A model generated the notes under the pieces. That model saw only the letters and a list, made by a program, of their open reading frames with translations, searched no databases and had not been told where the DNA came from. This document shows, piece by piece, positions 41,356 through 50,000 of a DNA stretch of 64,000 nucleotides. The position numbers and the translations under genes were made by a program. This DNA is from Mesorhizobium sp. AR07 (GTDB lineage Bacteria; Pseudomonadota; Alphaproteobacteria; Rhizobiales; Rhizobiaceae): assembly GCF_024746815.1 (NCBI RefSeq), contig NZ_CP080525.1, forward strand, positions 5,698,501 through 5,762,500. Direction: 5' to 3'. Every line of letters starts with the position of its first letter. Position 1 is the stretch's first letter.

Positions 41356-41534
41356 ATGACTGAGGACTACCATCTGGAAGGGATGTCCATCGTCCGCGCC
41401 GCCAAAGCAGGCATTCCGGTACTCAGTCTTGCGGCTCTGGGCATCGTTTTCGGTGATATCGGAACCAGCCCCTCTTTACACCTTCAAGACCGTCCTTGAC
41501 CTGATCGACGGCAAGCCCGACGCAACCTGCGCAG
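41356..41534 (+). pseudogene. kup: Second kup gene, 5' fragment with a frameshift
   Basis: The frame opens MTEDYHLEGMSIVRAAKAGI and continues SLAALGIVFGDIGTSP, an unmistakable Kup N-terminus. An extra C in AGCCCCTC (about 41470) shifts the frame; correcting it yields LYTFKTVLDLIDGKPDAT, after which homology ends. About 60 of 630 residues remain. It is distinct in sequence from the intact kup at 12937. Confidence 0.8.
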
Positions 41535-41734
41535 GTGGCATGAGCCCGGTTCCGTCACTGCTGGCCGGGCGGTATCGTCCGCGCCGCTGATGGCCGCCTC
41601 GGAATGGTCGGGCGTTGGCTTGAGTGGCCTTAAAGAATTCTGTTGGGTCTCGCCACCGGAGTTGCCCACGGATCGCGATAGATTATGATGACACCCTGTC
41701 TTTGATCCGGTGCTTCTGGGAGGAACGATCGGGC

Positions 41735-41911
41735 ATGAAATATGTTTTGCTGATCATACCCTGCGTTCTGAGCGTTTGGGTTCCGCTGTACAACAGCATC
41801 GAGCCGACCCTTGCGGGCATTCCCTTCTTTTTCTGGTTTCTGCTGGTCTTGATTCCGGTCTCGTCGATCTTCATGTGGGCTGCATCGAGGATCGGAGGGG
41901 ACGACGCGTGA
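41735..41911 (+). CDS. DUF3311 small membrane protein
   Basis: The 58-residue protein has two hydrophobic helices (about 3-20 and 29-48) and the pattern VPLYNSIEPTLAGIPFFFWF, characteristic of DUF3311, which accompanies sodium/solute symporters. It is presumably an accessory subunit. GGAGG lies upstream, and its TGA overlaps the GTG start of the symporter. Confidence 0.85.
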   Translation: MKYVLLIIPCVLSVWVPLYNSIEPTLAGIPFFFWFLLVLIPVSSIFMWAASRIGGDDA

Positions 41912-43422
41912 TCGATCATCTCAATTGGACCGCGACGGTCGTCTTTGTCTTCTTCTTTGCGGTGGTAACGGTCATTGGCTTCGTCGCTGCCCGCTGGAAA
42001 TCCGGCAATCTCGACGAGTTGCACGAATGGGGCCTTGGTGGCCGGCGGTTTGGCGCGTGGATCACCTGGTTCCTGCTCGGCGGCGACCTCTACACGGCCT
42101 ATACCGTCATCGCGGTGCCTGCGGTCGTATATGCGATCGGTTCTTACGGCTTCTTTGCCGTGCCCTACACGATCCTGATCTATCCTTTCGTCTTCCTGAC
42201 GATGCCGCGCTTGTGGAACGTGGCGCGCGAGAAGGGTTACATCACCGGGGCCGATTTCATCTTCGGGCGTTACCGCAACAAGGGGCTGGAGCTCGCGGTC
42301 GCCTTCACCGGCATCCTCGCCACCATGCCCTATATCGCGCTGCAACTCGTCGGCATGGAGAAGGTCATCCAGGCGCTGGGTTTCCAGGGCCAGGGTATGA
42401 TGTCGCATCTGCCGTTGACCATCGCCTTCGTCATCCTGGCGCTCTACACATACAAGAGCGGCCTGCGCGCGCCCGCCATGATCGCCTTCGTCAAGGACAT
42501 CATGATCTACATCTTCGTCATCGCCGCGGTGGTGATCATCCCGGCCAAGCTCGGTGGCTATGGCGCGGTCTTCGATGCGGCTGCCAAGGCATATGCCGGC
42601 AAACCCAACCAGGGTCTGACCCTCTCGCCGGCGCAAATCGGACCATTCATCACGCTCGCCATTGGATCGGCGATGGCATTGTTTATGTACCCGCATTCGC
42701 TGACCGGCGTGCTGTCGGCATCGGGGCCCAAGGCGATCCGGCGCAATGCCATGACACTGCCGGCCTATTCGCTTCTGCTTGGGCTTATCGCGCTGATGGG
42801 TTTGATGGCCCATGCAGCGGGCATCGAAGTCGCCAATCCGCAGGACGCGATCCCTCAATTGCTGCTGAAAATGTTCCCGGACTGGTTCGCGGGCTTCTGC
42901 TTCGCCGCAATTGCCATCGGCGCCCTGGTGCCGGCCGCGGTGATGTCGATCGGCGCGGCGAACACTTTCACGCGCAATGTCTGGCGGCCTTTCGTCAATC
43001 CCGCCATCTCGCCCCTGCAGGAATCGCAGCTCGCCAAGCTGATGTCGCTGATCGTGAAGGTCGGTGCCCTGGCGGTGATCATCCTCATGCCGACAAAGTT
43101 CGCGCTCGACCTGCAATTGCTCGGCGGCGTCTGGATGATCCAGATATTCCCGGCCGTGATCTTTGGCCTCTACACGCGCTGGTACAGTGGCGAGGCGCTG
43201 CTGGCAGGCTGGGTCGTCGGCTTCGGCCTGGGGTCCTATCTGTCCTGGGGGGCCACAGCTTGGGTGCCGACATCGACCATTCTCGGATACGGCGCCTATA
43301 ACGGCGTCATCGCCGTGATCGCCAACATTGTTGTCGCGACCGCACTGTCGTTCGTGTTTCGCACGAAGGTTGAAGGCGATATCGCCAACGCTGATTTCCT
43401 GGATGCTCGCAGCACAGCCTGA
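41908..43422 (+). CDS. mctP: Sodium:solute symporter, monocarboxylate uptake
   Basis: MctP of Rhizobium imports lactate, pyruvate, alanine and related monocarboxylates. The 504-residue protein starts at GTG 41908 (GGAGGGG upstream) and has about 13 transmembrane helices with the SSS motifs GLGGRRFGAWITWFLLGGDL and VPAAVMSIGAANTFTRNVWR. The overlapping GTGA couples it to DUF3311. The ORF can be extended upstream across DUF3311 but that is a shadow. Confidence 0.88.
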   Translation: MIDHLNWTATVVFVFFFAVVTVIGFVAARWKSGNLDELHEWGLGGRRFGAWITWFLLGGDLYTAYTVIAVPAVVYAIGSYGFFAVPYTILIYPFVFLTMPRLWNVAREKGYITGADFIFGRYRNKGLELAVAFTGILATMPYIALQLVGMEKVIQALGFQGQGMMSHLPLTIAFVILALYTYKSGLRAPAMIAFVKDIMIYIFVIAAVVIIPAKLGGYGAVFDAAAKAYAGKPNQGLTLSPAQIGPFITLAIGSAMALFMYPHSLTGVLSASGPKAIRRNAMTLPAYSLLLGLIALMGLMAHAAGIEVANPQDAIPQLLLKMFPDWFAGFCFAAIAIGALVPAAVMSIGAANTFTRNVWRPFVNPAISPLQESQLAKLMSLIVKVGALAVIILMPTKFALDLQLLGGVWMIQIFPAVIFGLYTRWYSGEALLAGWVVGFGLGSYLSWGATAWVPTSTILGYGAYNGVIAVIANIVVATALSFVFRTKVEGDIANADFLDARSTA

Positions 43423-43528
43423 CGTCGAAGGGCCGGCTGCCGAGCCAGATCCAACAATCAATCCGAAATCGGTCGGCAAATTCCAGTTTGACCGGCGTAG
43501 GGTCGGTTGCCAGCGCCTTCGCTCAGGA

Positions 43529-43954
43529 TCAATTCACCGCGTTGCGGTTGTTGCCGGATTCAAAAGCTGCATCGCCTCGTAGGTTGATCGATACCCAGAT
43601 GTTGGGATTCTGCTGCGACTGGCGCTTGAGAAAGTAATAGCCAGTGGCATCCCATGAGCGAATGCTGTTGACGAGGTTGTCGAGGATGAAATCGCCCTTG
43701 TCGGTCTTCACCGTGAGGATGGCATGGCCTTCGCCGTGCAGGTCGTAAACAACCGTCATCAGCAAAGTCTGCCGTGGGAATCCGGCGTCGAGCAATAGTT
43801 TGCGCTTGAACAGCGCGTAGATCTTGCAATCGCTCATTTCGGCCAGGTCAAAATAGACTGAATTACCTCGCAAAAGATCATGCTCAAACAAGACGATAGG
43901 GCCAGTAGACACCAGACCGCTTCCGGCGCTCGAAAGCATCGAGAGCGATGACAT
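43529..43954 (-). pseudogene. BTLCP (transglutaminase-like Cys peptidase), shortened
   Basis: The C-terminal two-thirds of a bacterial transglutaminase-like cysteine peptidase is clear: SDCKIYALFKRKLLLDAGFP (Cys of the catalytic site), HAILTVKTDKGDFILDN (His and Asp) and WDATGYYFLKRQSQQNPNIW. About 60 residues and the signal peptide are missing from the N-terminus; what precedes Cys does not resemble the family. ATG 43954 is in frame but lacks a ribosome-binding site. It is probably non-functional. Confidence 0.65.
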
Positions 43955-44081
43955 TCGTTTCGCCGGGGGAGGGCCTGGTCGAAGGGGCGCGCTGCCCTGC
44001 TGGACAGGCGGCTTGGGGTCAGGACGTGTGATCGAAATGGCGCCCGGGACTGGCAAGCGGGGCGGCTTTGCCGCCCCAGGA

Positions 44082-47000
44082 TCAGAACTTGACGCCGAGA
44101 TTGGCCTTGAAGCTCTGGTCGATTGCCGCGCCGCCGAACTGGCTGGTGTAGGAGACCCCGAGCGTCGCGCTGGGCGTGAGGGTGAAGTCCAGTCCCGCTT
44201 CGACGATCGCGCTGTCCTTGGCGATCGGAACGCCGGCCACGGTGAAGGCGCCGCCGCCGGCGAAGGCGAGCGACGATAGCGGCGTGGTGTCACCGAAAGC
44301 GTGGCGCCAGCCAACCATGCCGCGCACCGTGGCGCTGATATCGCGCACTGTAAAGTCCGCGCCCGCCCTGAGACCCACGGTGGTGAAGGTCGTTTCGGTG
44401 GTCGAGCCGGCACTGGCCAGCGCTGCCCTGCCACCTTGCTCCGAAAAGCCGTCGGCCTTGACGTTGACATGGGCAAGTCCGCCGAACGGCTCGAGGGAAA
44501 CGCCGCCGATATTCAGGCCGTAGCCGAGTTCCCCGAAGACCTGTGCGGTGCCGGCATGGTATTTCGCCGCAAGGCTGTCGGAAAAGCCCGGGAAGACGAC
44601 GTCGCGGCTGGTCTCGATGTCATGCCAGCTGTAGGCGGCGCCGCCACGCAGGCTGAATACCCCCCACCGGCCGCCGCCGAACAGGCCGACATGGTAGCTT
44701 GAGCTGCTGCCCGAGGAAGCCCGGTCGGTTGCATCGAAGGAAGTTTGGCTGTAGCCGCCGATAACGCCAAGGCGCCAGTTGTCGCCGATGGGCGTATCGG
44801 CGCCAACGACGAAGCCACCGGTGCTGCGGCTGAATGTTGCCGCGTTGCCGTCGCTGTCGGTATCGCCCCAGGAGCCGTAGGCCTGGCTCCAGACGGCGAG
44901 ACGGTCGGTCGCGGCCTCGGCGAGCACAGGGCCGCCCGGACCGTAGGCCATCACCGGGACAGAAGTCGCGCCGGCCTCGCCGAAGGCCGCCCGGATACGG
45001 GCGTTGGCGGCGTCGGCCAGGAAGCGGCTGTCCTCGACCAGCATGCCGTTCACCGATGCATGGACCTCGCCCGACAGCGCGTCGAAGGCCTTGCGGGCAG
45101 TGTCCTCGTCGAGGCTGGTGACGGCGTTGTAGAGCGCGTTGCCGGTACCGAGCTGTTCGGCGCCGCCGGCGGCGGCGATCTGGTTTCGGGTGCGCCCGAC
45201 GTCGCCAAATGAAACATCGTTGCGGGCGAGCGAAAGGCTGATCGCATTGGCGGTGTAGGAAAGCGTCGGCGTCAGGAAGGCGAAATTGGAGGTCACCGAC
45301 GCAAACTGGCCGGCAATGCCCGAGGCCGCCGTCAAGATGGTGTATTGCGGTGTCGTTGCGTAGTCTCCTGTCGCCGCAAGCACCTGCACGGTGCCGCCGG
45401 AAAGCGTTACCTTGCCCGAGACGGCAAGCCTGTCCGACTTGCCGGTCGCATCGGCCTCGACCTGATAGATGGAGCCGGCGGCAAAGCTCGCATCGCCCGC
45501 GACATTGAGCGTGCCGATGGAGTTGCCGGGGGCGACCGTCGAGCCGCTGAGCGCCGTTACCTTGCCGACCGTGCCGGTGCCGCCAAGGCTTGCGCCCGAT
45601 TGCAGCGTGACGGCCGAATTGGCAAGCGAACCATTGACGGAAAGTCGCCCGGCGTTGACGGTGGTTTGGCCCGAAAGCAGGCTGGTGCCGGTGAGGTTGA
45701 GCCTGCCTGTGCCGGTCTTGGTGAAGGAGCCGGTGCCGTTGATGGCGTTGGCGAAAGTGGCGTCCACCGCCTGGTCGATGATGAGGGCGGCGTCGTCGAG
45801 GATGGCGCCGCTGCCGAAGCTCGATGCGGAACCGGCCAGCGTCCCCGCCGCAATCGTCGTGCCGCCAGCATAGCTATTGGCGCCGGTGAGCACGGTCTTG
45901 CCGGTTCCGATCTGCTTGAGCGAACCGCTGCCGGAGATCGCGCCGGTGAAGGTCAGCGTGTCGGAGCGGTTGAAGGCAAGCACGCCGCTATTGGCGACAT
46001 CGCCGACGATCGAACCTTGCCCGCCGCCATTGCCCAGTTGCAGCGTGCCTTGCGAGATTGTGGTGCCTTGGGCGTAAGTGCTGGTGCCGGTGAGGCTGAG
46101 CGTGCCTGTGCCGGTCTTGGTGAAGGAGCCGGTGCCGTTGATGGCGTTGGCGAAAGTGGCGTCCGTCGCCTGGTCGATAATGAGGGCGGCGTCGTCGAGG
46201 ATGGCGCCGCTGCCGAAGCTCGATGCGGAACCGGCCAGCGTCCCCGCCGCAATCGTCGTGCTGCCAGCATAGCTGTTGGCGCCGGTGAGCACGGTCTTGC
46301 CGGTTCCGATCTGCTTGAGCGAACCGCTGCCGGAGATCGCGCCGGTAAAGGTCAGCGTGTCGGAGCGGTTGAAGGCAAGCACGCCGCCATTGGCGACGTC
46401 GCCGACGATCGAGCCCTGCGCGCTGCCATTGCCCAGTTGCAGCGTGCCTTGCGAGATTGTGGTGCCTTGGGCGTAGGTGCTGGTGCCGGTGAGGCTGAGC
46501 GTACCCATGCCGGTCTTGGCGAAGGAGCCGGTGCCGTTGATGGCGTTGGCGAAAGTGGCGTCCGTCGCCTGGTCGATAATGAGGGCGGCGTCGTCGAGGA
46601 TGGCGCCGCTGCCGAAGCTCGATGCGGAACCGGCCAGCGTCCCCGCCGCAATCGTCGTGCCGCCAGCATAGCTATTGGCGCCGGTGAGCACGGTCTTGCC
46701 GGTTCCGATCTGCTTGAGCGAACCGCTGCCGGAGATCGCGCCGGTGAAGGTCAGCGTGTCGGAGCGGTTGAAGGCAAGCACGCCGCTATTGGCGACATCG
46801 CCGACGATCGAACCTTGCCCGCCGCCATTGCCCAGTTGCAGCGTGCCTTGCGAGATTGTGGTGCCTTGGGCGTAAGTGCTGGCGCCGGTCAGCGTCAGCG
46901 TCGCGGCGCCGGTCTTGGTCAGCTTGCCTTTGCCGGAGATCATGCCCGAAGCGGTGAGATCGGCGTCGGTGGCGAACGTACCGCCTGCCGTGCGCAGGTC

Positions 47001-50000
47001 GATGTCGCGCGCCGTGGACATCGCTGCTGTATTGCGCAGCGTGCCGCCGTCAAAGGCAAGCCCGCCGGCCGCGGCGCCAAGATTGGCATTGGACGAGATC
47101 GCCAGGGTGCCGCCCTTGATGAGCGTGCCGCCGGTATAGGTGTTTTCACCGGTCAATGTGAGGGTCCCATGGTCATCCTTGACGAGGGTGCCGGCGCCGG
47201 TGAGCTCGGAGGCGATCGTGGCTTTGGTGGTGGCGCTCGATTGGGTGCCGTCGCCGACACGAATGATCGTCTGCGGGGCACCAAGCGCGATCGCGTCGCC
47301 TTCGATGCGATAGCCGTCGGTTGCGAATTGCATGCCGGTCACGGCAATCGTGCCCTGGCCGCCATCGACCGTCACAGTGCCTGCCTGGCCTTGGAAAATG
47401 GCGTATCCCGGCTGCGGTGTCATCGGCGTGTTGAAAGCGCCGTCCTGCCCGGTCCAGTTTCCGCCGGCAACACTCCACACGCCGTCGCCGCCGTCGACAG
47501 CGCCGTTGTTGACGTTTCCAGGCGCGCCGCCATCCCAGAAGTTCAGTGCGGCTCCCCCGGTGTTGACTAGGTTGACCTGCGTGGCCACCGCAGTCTGCAC
47601 GCTCAAGTCGCCAGCCGACAATGTGGAGGGAACGGTGCCGATGGCAAGTCCGTTGTCGGCCAGCGTGCCGCCATAGTTGAACAGACGATAGATGCCGGCG
47701 CCGAAGTCGTTGCCGGCGCTGATATTGAGCGTGCCGTCGAGTGTCAGGTCGCCGTTCACGTCGACGCGATTGCCGGTCAAGCCAAGCTGGTAGTCGAGAT
47801 AAGCGCCTGCCGACAGTGACAGCGAGCCCAGGGTCAGCGGGCCCGGGCCAGATCCGGGCGCAAGATGCCCGCCGTCGGCGATCGCCACCGCGCCGTCAAT
47901 GGTGCCCGAGCCACCGAGCGTTGCCCCGCTGTCGATAGTGACGGCGGTGTCGGCGAGCTTGCCGTCGACCAGCAACCGCCCCGCCTTGACCGATGTCGTT
48001 CCGGTGTAGGTATTGGTGCCGGTGACGGCGAACGTGCCGGTTCCTTGTTTGACGAGGCCGCCGCCGCCGGAGATGACGCCGGAGAAGCTGGTATCGCTGG
48101 CATTGCCAGTCGTCAGCGTGCCGGCGCCAAGCGTAACGCTGCCGCCACCGCCAAGCGAGCCGATGGTCTGGTCGAAGCCATTGAGGTCGAGCTTCGCACC
48201 CGAACTGACCGTGAAGTTGCTAAGTGGGGCAAACACGCCCGCCGCGCCGGCTTGCAGCGTGCCGACATCGACCTTGGTGGCGCCGGTGTAGGTGCTGGAT
48301 GCCTGCGTGAAGGCACCCGAGCTCTGCTTCGCCAGTCTGAGGTTGCCCGAGCCCGTCTTGCCCAGCGTGAAGATGCCAGAGCCCGTCTTCGTCAGGCCGC
48401 CGGTGCCGTTGATGTCGCCGGCAAATGTCGACGACGTGCCGTCGCCACCCAATGTCAGCGTTCCGGCGCCGAGCACGACACTGCCGGCGCCTGTAAGCGA
48501 GCCGATGGTCTGATCGTAGCCGCCGAGGTCGAGTCTTGCGCCCGGAACCATGCTGAAGGCGCTGCCTGAGGCAAAGCTGTTTGCCGCACTGGCCTTCAAG
48601 GTGCCGGCATCGACCTCCGTCGTTCCGCCATAGCTGTTGGTGCCGCTGAGCGTGAATATGCCTGATCCGCTCTTCGTCAGGCCGCCAGTGCCGGAAATGC
48701 CGCCGGAGAATGCCGTCGAGCCGGCGTCGCCGGTGCTCAATCGGCCGGCGCCAAGGACCACGTCGCCGGCACCCGCCAGCGAGGCGATGGTCTGGTTGAA
48801 GCCGCCGAGGTCGAGCTTGGCGCCCGAAGCCACCGTCACGGCGCTTCGCGAATCGAATGCACCCGAACCGCCGGCCCGCAGCGTTCCGTCGCTGACGGTG
48901 GTCGCGCCGCCATGGTTCATGCGGTCGACGATCAGCACTCCGGCGCCCTTCTTTTCGACGGCGTGCGGTACGCCGCCGCCGCTAAGGATGATCCCGGCCT
49001 GCCGGGCAGAGCCTTGCTTGACCCAGAGTTCGGTATTGTCCTGCTGGAGCGTCATGATGTTGGCAAGATCGACGTTCGCGCCATAATCGAGCGCACCGCT
49101 ATACATCATCAGGTAGCCGGTGCCGATCGCCGAACTGTTTTCGACCCGCAACGTGCCGGCCTGCACATTGACGATGCCGTCATAGGCGCTGTTGTCGCCC
49201 GACAGCGCCAGCACGCCCGCGCCATATTTGTGAAACGTTCCCGAGCCACTGATGTCGCCGGCAAACACGATGTCGTCCGACCGGTCGAATGCCAGGCTGC
49301 CGGCATTCGCCACATTGCCGGCGAGGGAACCATGTGTCGCTCCGTCGCCGACCACCAGCACACTGCCGCTGTCGATCGTCGTTCCGCCCGTATGGCTGAG
49401 GTCGCCGCTCGTCGACAGCGTACCGCCACCGGTCACGGTGAGCGTTCCCGAGCCGGAAAGATCGCCGGTGAAGGAACCGTAGAAATCCGATCGGTTGAAG
49501 ACCAGCGCGCTGTTGTTGACGATGTTGCCGGCGATCGAGCCGGTGCTTGCGCCGTCGCCGACCTGCAAGGTACCGGCGTTGATCGTGGTGCCGCCGGTAT
49601 AGGTGTTGGCGCCGGCAAGGATGCTCGTGCCGGTACCGTTCTGCTCCACCCGCCCAGTGCCCGAGATCGCGCCGCCCAGCGTCAGGTTGCTGTCCGAGCG
49701 GTTGAACGTCAGCACGCCTTGGTTGACGATATCGCCGGCGACCGAGCCGGCGGCGCCGCCGTTGCCGAGCTGCAGCGTGCCCGCCGAAATCGTGGTCAAA
49801 CCGGAATAGGTGTTGTCGCCGGCCAGCACCAGCGTGCCGGAGCCAAGCTTGTCGAGGCCGAACATGCCGGCGCTCGCCAGCACCGACGAGACGGTCGCCG
49901 TCACGCCGGCGTCGGTAGTGATGAAACTGGCGCCGGCATTGCCGTGGGCATCGCCGGACAGGTCCAGCGCTCCGCCTGAAAGTTCGTAGCCGTCGGTCGA

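Noticed and set aside
41925-43301. 458-codon plus-strand ORF in a second frame of mctP
   Set aside because: It is Arg/His/Gly-rich with no hydrophobic helices; the symporter frame is the coding one.
45683-46880. Regularly spaced repeats that might suggest a CRISPR array
   Set aside because: The period is 399 bp, the units are coding and in frame, and there are no short repeats with unique spacers or cas genes.
45345-47570. 741-codon plus-strand ORF opposite the autotransporter
   Set aside because: It is antisense to the clearly coding autotransporter, its repeats mirror the 399-bp units, and its Gly/Ala/Arg/Asp composition is typical of GC-rich shadows.
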